Assembly (NCBI RefSeq): GCF_004682045.1
Contig: NZ_QUZT01000056.1
Location: 1-46,146 of the forward strand
Origin: Pseudomonas nabeulensis
Lineage (GTDB): Bacteria > Pseudomonadota > Gammaproteobacteria > Pseudomonadales > Pseudomonadaceae
Direction of reading: 5' to 3'
Length of the DNA: 46,146 nt
The notes beneath the pieces are model-generated. The model did no database searches. It saw nothing but the letters and a program-made list of their open reading frames with translations, and was not told the DNA's origin. Both the position numbers and the translations under genes were made by a program. Of the stretch, positions 34,610-43,105 are shown piece by piece (the first letter of the stretch is position 1; each line of letters opens with the position of its first letter).

Positions 34610-36027
34610 CAGGCGTCCCGTGTCACACGCAGGATTTCTTCGGGGGCGGTAGCGCCACTGCGCACCCAGCGCTCGCCGTCTTCACGCATGCTCAACATCC
34701 CGGCGCGACGGGCGGCCAGGCGCAGGTCCTGCTCATTGGCGCCCTGGTGGATCAGGCTGCGCACATCGTCATCGACACAGAACAACTCATGGATACCGGT
34801 ACGCCCGCTGTAGCCGACCTGGTTGCACTGCGCGCAGCCCACCGGCCGCCAAGTGCCGGGGGCGGCCGGGTCTTCCTGCTTGCAATGGGGACACAGGCGG
34901 CGCACCAGGCGCTGCGCCAAAACCCCAAGCAGTGACGATGCCAACAAAAACGGTTCGACCCCCATATCGATCAGCCGGTTAACCGCCGACACCGCATCGT
35001 TGGTGTGCAAAGTCGCCAACACCAGGTGACCGGTGAGTGAAGCCTGCACGGCGATTTGTGCGGTTTCCAGGTCGCGGATTTCACCGATCATGATGATGTC
35101 CGGGTCTTGGCGCAGGATGGCCCTTAGTGCCAGGCCGAAGGTCATGTCGATCTTGGCGTTGACCTGGATCTGGCTGATGCCCGGCAAGTCGTATTCCACC
35201 GGGTCTTCCACGGTGAGGATATTGCTGGTGCTCGCGTCCAGGCGCGCCAGGGCGGCGTAGAGGCTGGTGGTCTTGCCACTGCCGGTGGGCCCGGTGACCA
35301 GCACGATGCCGTGGGGCTGGCGGATCAACGTGTCGAGGCGCGCCAGCAACTGGGGCTCCATGCCCAGGGTTTCCAGTTGCAGGCGCCCCGCTTGTTTGTC
35401 CAACAGCCGCATCACCACGCGCTCGCCATGCCCGGTGGGCACCGTCGACACCCGGATATCAATCGGCCGCCCGGCCACCCGCAGGGCAATGCGACCGTCC
35501 TGGGGCAAGCGTTTTTCAGCGATGTCGAGCTGGGCCATGATCTTGATCCGCGACACCAACGCGCCGTGCAACGCCTTGCGGGGCGACACCACATCGCGCA
35601 GGGTGCCGTCGACGCGGTAGCGCACCACGGAGTGGGTTTCGTAGGGCTCGATGTGGATGTCACTGGCCTCGTCGCGAGCCGCCTGGGTGAGCAAGGCGTT
35701 GATCATACGGATCACCGGCGCGCCGTCCTGGGTGTCCAGCAGGTCGGTGACTTCGGGCATGTCTTGCATCAGCCGGTCGAGGTCGACCTCGTTTTCCGCG
35801 GCGCCGACTACGGCGGCGGCGCTGCCGGTGTCGGCGTAAGCAGCGGTGAGCAGGCCGTCGAGTTCGTCGTCGCGAACTTGCTCGATGGGGGACTGGCCAA
35901 ACTGGCGCTGGACCTCACTGATAGACCAACCGGGAGTTGAAGGGCAAACGGTGAGCAGCAGGCCATCGGTGCCGGGGCGCAGCAGGATGCGCTGGGACTT
36001 GGCCCAGGCGTAGGGCAGCAAACTCAT
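34609..36027 (-). CDS. hxcR: Type II secretion ATPase GspE/HxcR
   Basis: A 472-residue secretion ATPase that powers pseudopilus assembly from the cytoplasm. Visible parts are ASDIHIEPYE (about 121-130), Walker A GPTGSGKT (246-253), Walker B DIIMIGEIRD (310-319), and a four-Cys zinc site (Cys379, 382, 398, 401: CPHC and CAQC). The ATG at 36027 is chosen because GGAGG lies nine bases upstream. An in-frame extension to 36099 is REP sequence. The next hxc gene, hxcQ, is about 1.4 kb upstream across a repeat-filled gap, so hxcR-hxcS may need their own promoter. Confidence 0.95.
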   Translation of the reverse strand: MSLLPYAWAKSQRILLRPGTDGLLLTVCPSTPGWSISEVQRQFGQSPIEQVRDDELDGLLTAAYADTGSAAAVVGAAENEVDLDRLMQDMPEVTDLLDTQDGAPVIRMINALLTQAARDEASDIHIEPYETHSVVRYRVDGTLRDVVSPRKALHGALVSRIKIMAQLDIAEKRLPQDGRIALRVAGRPIDIRVSTVPTGHGERVVMRLLDKQAGRLQLETLGMEPQLLARLDTLIRQPHGIVLVTGPTGSGKTTSLYAALARLDASTSNILTVEDPVEYDLPGISQIQVNAKIDMTFGLALRAILRQDPDIIMIGEIRDLETAQIAVQASLTGHLVLATLHTNDAVSAVNRLIDMGVEPFLLASSLLGVLAQRLVRRLCPHCKQEDPAAPGTWRPVGCAQCNQVGYSGRTGIHELFCVDDDVRSLIHQGANEQDLRLAARRAGMLSMREDGERWVRSGATAPEEILRVTRDA

Positions 36028-36058
36028 ACACCGCCCTCCTGGCAGAATGCAGGACAAA

Positions 36059-36162
36059 TGTGGGAGGGGGCTTGCCCCCGATGGGGGTGGGTCAGCCAAT
36101 AAATCTGTATCTGACCCACCGCCATCGGGGGCAAGTCGAATCGTCGCACCGCCCCTCCCACA
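36059..36162. repeat. REP doublet with inserted arm
   Basis: The left arm TGTGGGAGGGGGCTTGCCCC is normal. The right arm carries the insertion AGTCGAATCGTCGCACCG before CCCCTCCCACA. It lies 31 bp upstream of the hxcR start, between the gene and the larger repeat block. Confidence 0.87.
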
Positions 36163-36488
36163 TTTAAACCTCTGTGAATCAGGCGAATATCACACGGCTT
36201 TTGATCTGCTTTTGATTTTAGTCGCCCCGTTAAACCACGCTGGCCGAACGCAGGCTTGAATCCGTGGGCAACCCGGCAGGACGCCGGGTTAGCCGTCCTG
36301 GGCCAAGGATGGCCCATGACGGCGGCCCACGGATTCAAGCCGGAGTGAGGGCACACCGAGCCAAAGCGAGGTGCCGAGTGGTGGGGCGAGGACCTTTTGC
36401 TTACTTTTGGGTCCTTCCAAAAGTGAGCCGCTGTAAGAGCGGAACCATAGGTGGTCGTTACCGCAGCAACGGATATGTACTCGATCAC
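36163..36488 (+). repeat. Structured large repeat, copy A
   Basis: About 325 bp, nearly identical to 36986-37310. The core is a nested inverted repeat. The 17-bp outer arms GGCTTGAATCCGTGGGC (36253-36269) and its complement (36325-36341) enclose hairpin AACCCGGC/GCCGGGTT (36270-36290) and a second hairpin GCCGTC/GACGGC around GGGCC/GGCCC (36292-36323). The 3' part (CTTACTTTTGGGTCCTTCC, AACGGATATGTACTCGATCA) is unstructured by eye. No protein is supported. Confidence 0.85.
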
Positions 36489-36530
36489 AATGCGCCGGGA
36501 TTTGGCCCAGGCGTAGGGCAGCAGGCTCAT
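36489..36530 (-). pseudogene. Relic of the hxcR 5' end
   Basis: These 42 bases match the first codons of hxcR (35986-36027) at 37 of 42 positions and encode MSLLPYAWAKSRRI before running into repeat A. There is no ribosome site like that of hxcR and no downstream ATPase sequence. It is best read as a fragment left by duplication or repeat insertion at this junction. Confidence 0.8.
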
Positions 36531-36539
36531 GATGTTGGC

Positions 36540-36884
36540 CCTATTTGTATGTGTGCATATCCATTATTTGGGTAACGGCCGCTTATGGTTTCGCCCTTAC
36601 GGCGAGTCACTTTGGAAAAGCCCCAAAGTAACCAAAGGGCTCTTGCCCCAACACTCGGTACCTCGCCTAGGCTCGGTATGCCCGTAATTCGACATGGATT
36701 TGGGGGGCCGCCGCCACGCGCCATCCATGGCGCGGGGCGGCTAAACCGGCATCCCTGCCGGTTTACCCCCCAAATCCATGCCGAATTCCGGCCAGCGTGT
36801 TTAACGGGGCGCCTAAGATCAAAATCAAAAGCAAAGCGCGGCGGCCTGGTAGCCGACCGGGTCTCTGGGGCGAACGCATTTCCC
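36540..36884 (-). repeat. Structured large repeat, divergent inverted copy C
   Basis: It is related to copies A and B in opposite orientation (TATGGTTTCGCCCTTACGGC and CACTTTGGAAAAGCCCCAAA match the complement of their 3' parts). The outer stem is 22 bp with one mismatch (36686-36707 with 36766-36787). It encloses a 14-bp stem with one mismatch (36711-36724/36727-36740) and a perfect 9-bp stem TAAACCGGC/GCCGGTTTA (36742-36765). Stem sequences differ from A and B but the layout is the same. Confidence 0.75.
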
Positions 36885-36985
36885 TGTGGGAGCCGGGCTT
36901 GCCCGCGATGGTGGTTAACGATAACGCGGGAGACCTGATTCAACGCGGCGCCCTCAAGCTCTTCGCGAGCAAGCCCGCTCCCACA
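36885..36985. repeat. Variant REP doublet
   Basis: Ends TGTGGGAGCCGGGCTTGCCC and GCAAGCCCGCTCCCACA form a related but distinct REP class (CGGG/CCCG core instead of GGGGG/CCCCC). The interior (GATTCAACGCGGCGCCCTCA) differs from the other copies in the window. Confidence 0.82.
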
Positions 36986-37310
36986 TTTAAACCTCTGTGA
37001 ATCAGGCGAATATCACACGGCTTTTGATCTGCTCTTGATCTGGGTCGCCCCGTTAAACCACGCTGGCCGAACGCAGGCTTGAATCCGTGGGCAACCCGGC
37101 AGGACGCCGGGTTAGCCGTCCTGGGCCAAGGATGGCCCATGACGGCGGCCCACGGATTCAAGCCGGAGTGAGGGCACACCGAGCCTAGGCGAGGTGCCGA
37201 GTGGTGGGGCGAGGACCTTTTGCTTACTTTTGGGTCCTTCCAAAAGTGAGCCGCTGTAAGAGCGGAACCATAAGCGGCCGTTACCGCAGCAACGGATATG
37301 TACTCGATCA
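36986..37310 (+). repeat. Structured large repeat, copy B
   Basis: A near-identical direct repeat of 36163-36488. The outer arms are 37076-37092 and 37148-37164. Differences include TGATCTGGGTCG for TGATTTTAGTCG near the 5' side, CCTAGGCG for CCAAAGCG, and AAGCGGCCG for AGGTGGTCG. The shared right boundary is GTACTCGATCA. In copy A the hxcR relic follows it. Here a REP follows. Confidence 0.87.
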
Positions 37311-37313
37311 AAA

Positions 37314-37417
37314 TGTGGGAGGGGCGGTGCGACGATTCGACTTGCTCCCGATGAGGGAGTGTCAGCTGACCATTTTTTAACTGACACACCGCCATCGGGG
37401 GCAAGCCCCCTCCCACA
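37314..37417. repeat. REP doublet with inserted arm
   Basis: The left arm reads TGTGGGAGGGGCGGTGCGAC then GATTCGACTTGCTCCCGAT. The right arm is the normal GGGGGCAAGCCCCCTCCCACA. It lies 31 bp downstream of the hxcQ stop codon. Confidence 0.87.
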
Positions 37418-37448
37418 TTTGAACCTCTGTAAGTCGATATGTACTCGG

Positions 37449-39731
37449 TCACTGAGGCACCGCCCTGATCACCGCCCGAGGCCCCAACTGCCCCGGTATC
37501 GCCTTCTCCACCGAAGGCAACTGCGGCGCCTGCACATCCGGCATCGCCCAACTATGCTCCGGCTGCAACCCACCCTGCGCCCGGCGCATAAACTCATAGC
37601 GATTCAACGTAATACTGCGCCCCGCCCCACTGTCACGAATAATGTAAGGCCGCAAAAACACCATCAGGTTGGTCTTGTTCACACTGCGCTTTTCATTGCG
37701 AAACAACGCCCCCAAACCCGGAATATCCGACAACCACGGCACCGCATCATTGCTCTGGCTATAGCCGTCTTGCAGCAAACCGCCCAGCACCATGATCTGC
37801 CCGTCATCCAGCAAAATACTGGTATCGATCGCACGCTTGTTGGTCACCGTGCCCGCCTCCACCGACGCCCGCGCATCCACGCTGCTGACTTCCTGGTAGA
37901 TATCCAGCTTCACCGTGCCGCCCTCGGAAATCTGCGGGCGTACGTTGAGCTTGAGCCCCACCTCTTCGCGCTGCACGGTCTGGAACGGGTTGTTGCTGGT
38001 GCCCCCGCCGCCGGTGACATAACTGCCGGTGACAAACGGAATGGTCTGCCCCACAAAAATGCTCGCCGCTTCGTTATCCAGGGTCAGCAGGTTCGGCGTC
38101 GACAGCACGTTGGTGCCGCCCTTGCTCTTCAAGGCACGGGCCAGCACCTTGAGGTCAAGCACCTTGCCAATCCCCGGAATATCCACGGTGCCGTTGACCA
38201 GCCCGATATTCAGGCCCTTGGGCAGCACATCAATACTGGTCTTGCTGGTGGGCGCACTGTTGACCCCACTGCCCCCCAGATTAACCCCGCCGAATCCCCC
38301 CTTGCCCCCCAGGTTGCCGGCCTGCCACTGCACGCCGAACTCGGTGGCATCGTCCTCGTTGACTTCGACGATCAAGCTCTCGATCACCACTTGGGCGCGA
38401 CGCTGGTCGAGCATGTCGATCACTTCCCGCAGGTTGCGGTACAGCGGGTCCGGCGCGGAGATCAGCAAAGTGTTGGTGGTGGCGTCGGCCTGGATAGTCA
38501 CGCCACCGGCGCTGAAGGCGGTGTCTTGATCGTTGGACGGGCTGCCCGTCGAGGGCTTGTCCTGGCCGTAGCTCGATTGCACGCCGCTGCCAGTGGGCGT
38601 GCCGCTGCTGTTTTGCGTGTTGCCGGTTTGCGTGCCTTGGCCGGTGCCGCCCATGGCACTGAGCTTGCCCCGCGCCTCATCGCTGGTGCCCGAATCGCTC
38701 TCGCCGGTGAGCAACCCGCGCAACGACTGCGCCAGCTTGCCGGCCTGAGCGTTGCGCAGGTACACCACGTGCATATTGCTGGGGTTGCTCTGGGCGTTGT
38801 CGAGCTTGTAGATCAGGTTGCGCGCCAGCTCCGTGCGCTCAGGGCTGCCGGAACGGATGATGATCGAATTGGAACGCGGGTCGCCGACCACGTTGATCTT
38901 CTGGGTCTGGTCGGCGCCCTGGGTTTCCAGCAGTTCGGCGACCATGGCGGCGATGTCCACGGCGATGCCGTTCTGCACCTTCACCACGTCGGTGTCGATG
39001 GCGCTGGGGGTGTCGATGTCGTTGATGATCTGCGCCACTCGCGTGAGGTTTTCCGCATAGTCGGTGATGACGATGCTGTTGTTGCCGGGGTAGGCGTTGA
39101 TCGGGTTGTTCGGCGAGACGATGGGGCGCAGCACCGGGATCAGGTTCACCGCGTTCTCGTATTGCAGGCGAAAGGTGCGCGTCTGCATGCCGCTACTGCC
39201 GGCGCTGTAGATCGGCCCACCGAGCAGCTTGGCGTCCGCTTCCGGCACCACCTGGGCCACGCCGCCCACATCCACCACGCTGAAACCCTGCATGCGCAGC
39301 GCCGCCAGCAGCATGTCGTAGGCCTGATGAGCCGGAACCTGGCCTTCACTGACCAGGGTCAGGTTGCCTTTCACCCGTGGGTCGACCAAAAACTGCTGGC
39401 CGGTGGCGCGGGACAGTGCGCGCACCACCGCCTGGATATCCGCATCGACAAAGTTGAGCTGCACCGGCTGGTCACCCAGCGGGTTACGGGCCTTTAAAAC
39501 AGCCGGGGCGTGGCCACGGGCGCTGTGGGTGACGCGGTGCTGTACCGGTGGCTGGGGCGCGGGTTCGCGCTGACGGTCCAGCGGCGTATCGCTACGCCGG
39601 GTTTCGGCCAGCGGCTGGCCGAGTTCGCTGTCCACCAGCAGCGGTTGGCTGGGCGGGTTATTGCTGCACGCACTCAGGGCCAGCACCAGCAAGGGCGCGG
39701 CCAAACGAAAAGGCGGGACTGACCACTTCAT
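37449..39731 (-). CDS. hxcQ: Type II secretion outer-membrane secretin GspD/HxcQ (lipo-secretin)
   Basis: A 760-residue secretin, the outer-membrane pore of the system. The N-terminus is a lipoprotein signal with lipobox LSAC (lipidated Cys22, Ser at +2). This fits the published self-piloting HxcQ of P. aeruginosa and explains the absence of a pilotin gene. N0-N3 domains follow (QLNFVDADIQAVVRALSRAT; several ring-building motifs). A Gly/Ser/Thr-rich loop sits in the third N domain (GTGQGTQTGNTQNSSGT). The C-terminal secretin domain contains GSYVTGGGGTSNNPF and VPWLSDIPGLGALFR. The start overlaps hxcZ by 4 bp with AAGGAAG upstream. Confidence 0.95.
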   Translation of the reverse strand: MKWSVPPFRLAAPLLVLALSACSNNPPSQPLLVDSELGQPLAETRRSDTPLDRQREPAPQPPVQHRVTHSARGHAPAVLKARNPLGDQPVQLNFVDADIQAVVRALSRATGQQFLVDPRVKGNLTLVSEGQVPAHQAYDMLLAALRMQGFSVVDVGGVAQVVPEADAKLLGGPIYSAGSSGMQTRTFRLQYENAVNLIPVLRPIVSPNNPINAYPGNNSIVITDYAENLTRVAQIINDIDTPSAIDTDVVKVQNGIAVDIAAMVAELLETQGADQTQKINVVGDPRSNSIIIRSGSPERTELARNLIYKLDNAQSNPSNMHVVYLRNAQAGKLAQSLRGLLTGESDSGTSDEARGKLSAMGGTGQGTQTGNTQNSSGTPTGSGVQSSYGQDKPSTGSPSNDQDTAFSAGGVTIQADATTNTLLISAPDPLYRNLREVIDMLDQRRAQVVIESLIVEVNEDDATEFGVQWQAGNLGGKGGFGGVNLGGSGVNSAPTSKTSIDVLPKGLNIGLVNGTVDIPGIGKVLDLKVLARALKSKGGTNVLSTPNLLTLDNEAASIFVGQTIPFVTGSYVTGGGGTSNNPFQTVQREEVGLKLNVRPQISEGGTVKLDIYQEVSSVDARASVEAGTVTNKRAIDTSILLDDGQIMVLGGLLQDGYSQSNDAVPWLSDIPGLGALFRNEKRSVNKTNLMVFLRPYIIRDSGAGRSITLNRYEFMRRAQGGLQPEHSWAMPDVQAPQLPSVEKAIPGQLGPRAVIRAVPQ

Positions 39732-40240
39732 GAAGCTTCCTTAGCGCCAAGCGCCTGATCCATGCGAACGGTCCCGGACACAGTGCCGGCCGAGTTGTCG
39801 ACGGCGTCCGGCACGCGCTGCAAACGCGCCTCGGACACCTCCAGGGAAAACGAACGGGGATTGCCCAGCAACCAGTCCACCACGATGTCGGCCGGGGCGT
39901 TGTCGAAGGTCAGGCGCCAGCCGCCGGGAGGCTGTGCCTGCAAGTGGTAATGGCCTTGCAGGCCGGCGCGGTCCAGGGCTTGGCGCAGTGCGGATTCATC
40001 GGCGGGCCTGGGCGCTACGACACCTTGCAACAGCACCTGCAAGGTCTCGCCCTGGGTGCGCAGCTTCGGCGTTTCGGCCTGCCAGTAGTCGATCTTTTTC
40101 AACGCCGGCTGGACCAGGATCAGCCAGGTCAGCAGGCAGGCGAGGATAAGGCCGGTGCCGATCAGCATGCGTTTTTCACGTAAGGCCAGGCCACCCCAGA
40201 ACAGCTGGGATTGGCGGCGCAACTGCTGCACTTTATTCAT
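39728..40240 (-). CDS. hxcZ: Type II secretion protein GspM/HxcZ
   Basis: A 170-residue bitopic inner-membrane protein. A short basic cytoplasmic N-terminus (ALREKRM) precedes one transmembrane helix (LIGTGLILACLLTWLILV, about 26-43). A periplasmic ferredoxin-like domain follows (HYHLQAQPPGGWRLTFDNAP). It partners HxcY (GspL) in linking the ATPase to the platform. It overlaps hxcY by 8 bp and hxcQ by 4 bp. Family similarity is weak, as usual for GspM, but size, topology and gene order agree. Confidence 0.9.
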   Translation of the reverse strand: MNKVQQLRRQSQLFWGGLALREKRMLIGTGLILACLLTWLILVQPALKKIDYWQAETPKLRTQGETLQVLLQGVVAPRPADESALRQALDRAGLQGHYHLQAQPPGGWRLTFDNAPADIVVDWLLGNPRSFSLEVSEARLQRVPDAVDNSAGTVSGTVRMDQALGAKEAS

Positions 40241-41267
40241 CGCTGGCTCCCGGCTGTAGCGGACCGATGCGCCAGCCGTGATCGTCGCGGAATGCGGTCA
40301 AACCGGCCTGGGTCAACGCGGCTTGCCAATCGCCCTCGGCGCTCGGGTGGCGGCTGTCGGCGAGTAATTCAAGGTGCAGTTGGCCTTGTTCGAACGTCAG
40401 GCTTTCGACGCTGGCGACCATAAACGGCAAATGGCTGCCCGCGCTTTGCAACAGGCTGCTGAACCCCTGCCCCGTACCGTTCTGGCGCGCCGCCAGTTGC
40501 TGACGGGCTTGTTGCAAGGGGTTGAGCACCACCGGCAGTTCGGGGAACGCGTGGCGGACTTGCTGATTCAATAACGCCTTGAGCCGCTGGCCTTCGTCTG
40601 CCTGGCGCGCGGCGTACAGGTTGAGGCCGAGGGTCCAGACAGCGGTAGCCAACGCGACACAGGCCAGCGCCCGGCCCCATCCACCGCTGGCGGCTTGGCT
40701 GACGCGGCCATGCAAGCTCCAGGCAGGTGCCGGGCCACTCCAACGCTGCGCTGCATCCACCCGCGGCATGTCCAGCGCCGGTTGCCCCAACGGATGCACG
40801 GTGCCCTGTTGCAGGCTGTCGCGGGTCAACAGATAGCCTTCGTCCAGCGTCGCCGCGCCCACCGGCAACGCATACGGCGCCGGGTACAGGCCGCGCAGCT
40901 TGAGGGGCAACCGGGCCAGGCGCTCCAGACCCGCCCTGGACACCCACGCGACCTGCACGCGGCCATCACGCTCACGGGGGCCGTGGGCCACGTGCATCTG
41001 CTCCACCGGCCCGAGGATCAACGCCTGGGCAGCGCAGGCCACGGCGGCGGCAGTTTTCGCGGCGGGTAGCGGTGGCAGTTCCAGGCTGGTGAGCAGGCTG
41101 TCACGCGGGTGCAGAAAACACTCGACCGCCACCCGTGCCTTACACAACTGTGCCAGGCTCTCGGTGCCCTCTTCCACCACGACACCCCGGTCAACCCAGG
41201 CGAAGCTCACTCGCCTCTCGGCGCTCAACTGGTCCAACGGTGGCAAGCCGATCCGCAAGCGTTTCAT
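40233..41267 (-). CDS. hxcY: Type II secretion protein GspL/HxcY
   Basis: A 344-residue protein with an actin-like cytoplasmic domain (MKRLRIGLPPLDQL, RVSFAWVDRGVVVEEGTESL), one transmembrane helix (ALACVALATAVWTLGLNLYAA, about 210-230) and a periplasmic domain. It anchors the ATPase HxcR to the membrane. The ATG at 41267 overlaps the hxcX stop by 4 bp (ATGA). A reading to 41468 would overlap hxcX by 205 bp and lacks family sequence. It overlaps hxcZ downstream. Confidence 0.92.
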   Translation of the reverse strand: MKRLRIGLPPLDQLSAERRVSFAWVDRGVVVEEGTESLAQLCKARVAVECFLHPRDSLLTSLELPPLPAAKTAAAVACAAQALILGPVEQMHVAHGPRERDGRVQVAWVSRAGLERLARLPLKLRGLYPAPYALPVGAATLDEGYLLTRDSLQQGTVHPLGQPALDMPRVDAAQRWSGPAPAWSLHGRVSQAASGGWGRALACVALATAVWTLGLNLYAARQADEGQRLKALLNQQVRHAFPELPVVLNPLQQARQQLAARQNGTGQGFSSLLQSAGSHLPFMVASVESLTFEQGQLHLELLADSRHPSAEGDWQAALTQAGLTAFRDDHGWRIGPLQPGASDE

Positions 41268-42133
41268 ACGCCCACCCGCGACCAGATCACGTGTGGCTGG
41301 CGATCTTCGGGGCGGTGCAGCAATGCCTCCAGTGTCACCCGGCGCTGATCGCGCCGTACCTGGCCCAGTACGCGGAACCACTCGCTGGTGATGCCCACTT
41401 GCACCGAGTCGACTGCCACGTGTGGCATGTGCAAGCGGTTGACGAAGTCCCCACGGTTGATAAACCACTGCCCACTGTCACGCTCGCTCACCAGCCCATG
41501 GGCCTGGGACAGGCTGAGCTGGGGCACCACCGCACTCAGCAATTCGGCGCTGGCCGTGTTGCCGTTGACCCAGGTATTGACGGGCAACACGCTGATAAAC
41601 GCCTGCATGCGCCGCAACAACACCGGGCCCACACCTTCAATCCCACTGAGGTCGTCCAGGCTGCGCAGCATCGGGTATTGCACAGGCGCCACATAAGAGG
41701 CAATCACCCGGCGGCTGATGCGCTGACTCACGGCCGGATCCACGCCAATCGTGCGGCACAGCCGTTCAAAGCTCTGCAACTGTTCGGCGTCCGGCTGCCC
41801 GCGATTCACCAGGTTGCGCAGGTTGAACTTGCCCTGCTCGTCCTCGACGCGCCCCTCGAAGCCCCCGCCTTGGCCACGGGCCCACGGTTGATCGAGCCGG
41901 GTCAGTACGTCTTTCTGGCGAGCGTCCCACAGCAGCTGTCGACTGCGCTCAAGGCTGCCTTGCAACAACCATTGCCCTTGAACGCGCAGTTGCTCGGCTT
42001 CCAGGCTGCGGGTAAACACGGTCTGGCGCGTGAGCATGCTGCCGGCCAACACCGCCACCACCGCCGCGATCAGCAAGGCACTGATAATCGCCATGCCGCG
42101 TTGCTTCGCCGCTGCGGGCGAATGCCGTTTCAT
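41264..42133 (-). CDS. hxcX: Type II minor pseudopilin GspK/HxcX
   Basis: A 289-residue minor pseudopilin that caps the pseudopilus. The prepilin signal is KQRG|MAIISALLIAAVVAVLAG. Residue +5 is not Glu, as typical for GspK. The large globular domain includes EDEQGKFNLRNLVNRGQPD and a helical segment LDDLSGIEGVGPVLLRRM. It needs a prepilin peptidase (PilD), not encoded in the window. It starts 8 bp after the hxcT stop and is coupled to hxcY. Confidence 0.93.
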   Translation of the reverse strand: MKRHSPAAAKQRGMAIISALLIAAVVAVLAGSMLTRQTVFTRSLEAEQLRVQGQWLLQGSLERSRQLLWDARQKDVLTRLDQPWARGQGGGFEGRVEDEQGKFNLRNLVNRGQPDAEQLQSFERLCRTIGVDPAVSQRISRRVIASYVAPVQYPMLRSLDDLSGIEGVGPVLLRRMQAFISVLPVNTWVNGNTASAELLSAVVPQLSLSQAHGLVSERDSGQWFINRGDFVNRLHMPHVAVDSVQVGITSEWFRVLGQVRRDQRRVTLEALLHRPEDRQPHVIWSRVGV

Positions 42134-42141
42134 GGCGGGCC

Positions 42142-42591
42142 TTACAACTGCCAGGAGCCGATATCGGCATTGACGCCATCGCCATCCGGTTGGCCGTCGG
42201 CGCCCAGAGAGAACACATCCACCTCACCATTGGCGCCCGGATTGAGGTAGTGATACGGGTTGCCCCAAGGGTCATTGGGCAAGCGCTCGAGGTAGGCGCG
42301 CCAGTTGCTGTTCTTCGCGTCTGCCGGGCGTTCCACCAGCACTTTCAAGCCCTGGTTCATGCTCGGATAAGTGCCGTGGTCGAGGCGATAGAGCTTCAAC
42401 GCCTGCATCAACCCGCCGATGTCCTGCCTGGCCGCCGTGGCCCGCGCCTGGTCGGGGCGGTCGAGGACTTTGGGCACCACCATGGCGGCCAGGATCCCGA
42501 GGATGACCACCACCACCATGATCTCGATCAAGGTGAAGCCACGCTGGCGGCGAGGGCCTGGCAATGGGGACTTCAGGGGCGCGATATCCAT
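42142..42591 (-). CDS. hxcT: Type II major pseudopilin GspG/HxcT
   Basis: A 149-residue major pseudopilin. The leader MDIAPLKSPLPGPRRQRG is longer than usual. The cleavage site is G|FTLIEIMVVVVILGILAAMV with Glu at +5, then PKVLDRPDQARATAARQDI. The C-terminal NPYHYLNPGANGEVDVFSLGADG is the usual calcium-binding and folding region. The ATG at 42591 has AAGGA eight bases upstream. Longer in-frame readings to 42693 have no such support. It is the first gene of the minus-strand hxcT-X-Y-Z-Q run and is divergent from hxcV. Confidence 0.95.
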   Translation of the reverse strand: MDIAPLKSPLPGPRRQRGFTLIEIMVVVVILGILAAMVVPKVLDRPDQARATAARQDIGGLMQALKLYRLDHGTYPSMNQGLKVLVERPADAKNSNWRAYLERLPNDPWGNPYHYLNPGANGEVDVFSLGADGQPDGDGVNADIGSWQL

Positions 42592-42739
42592 CTCGACATT
42601 CCTTGGGTTGGGTGCAATTCGTGGCGCAGTGTTGCAAGAACACATGTCAGTCATATTGAAAATCCTCGGGAGCTTCGGTCGCCAATCGGTCAACTCCCGG
42701 CGCTAGTCTGCGGGCCTGTTTCCGGGCTTTGAGAGCGCC

Positions 42740-43105
42740 ATGTACGGCCGTCGCAAGGAGCAAGGCTTTACCCTGATCGAGGTGCTGGTGGCGCTGGCGA
42801 TCATCGCCGTGGCCATGGCCGCCGCCGTGCGCGTGGCCGGGCTGATGACCCAGAGCAATGGCCTGCTGCGGGACAAGTCCATCGCGATGCTGGCGGCACA
42901 AAGCCGCCTGGCGGAACTGCGTCTGGAAGGACACCTGCGCAGCGGCAAGAAGACCTTCGACTGCGACCAGGGCCGCCTGAAACTGCGTTGCGAGCAGACC
43001 CTCAACGTCGACGGCCGCTTGTTCCAGGTGACACTGTTGGTGCTGGACGCCAGCCGCGAGGCGCCGCCCCTGGCGCGCCTCGACACTCAGGTCATGGCCG
43101 AGTGA
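42740..43105 (+). CDS. hxcV: Type II minor pseudopilin GspI/HxcV
   Basis: A 121-residue minor pseudopilin with prepilin site KEQG|FTLIEVLVALAIIAVAMAAAV and the GspI-type domain (MLAAQSRLAELRLEG, LLVLDASREAPPLARL). It helps initiate the pseudopilus tip with HxcU, HxcW and HxcX. It diverges from hxcT across 148 bp. Its last 14 bases overlap the 3' end of the opposing hxcP gene. Confidence 0.93.
   Translation: MYGRRKEQGFTLIEVLVALAIIAVAMAAAVRVAGLMTQSNGLLRDKSIAMLAAQSRLAELRLEGHLRSGKKTFDCDQGRLKLRCEQTLNVDGRLFQVTLLVLDASREAPPLARLDTQVMAE

Noticed and set aside
36024..36530. A 168-residue minus-strand protein starting MSLLPYAWAKSRRI.
   Set aside because: Only the first 14 residues resemble HxcR. The rest is translated repeat and REP sequence.
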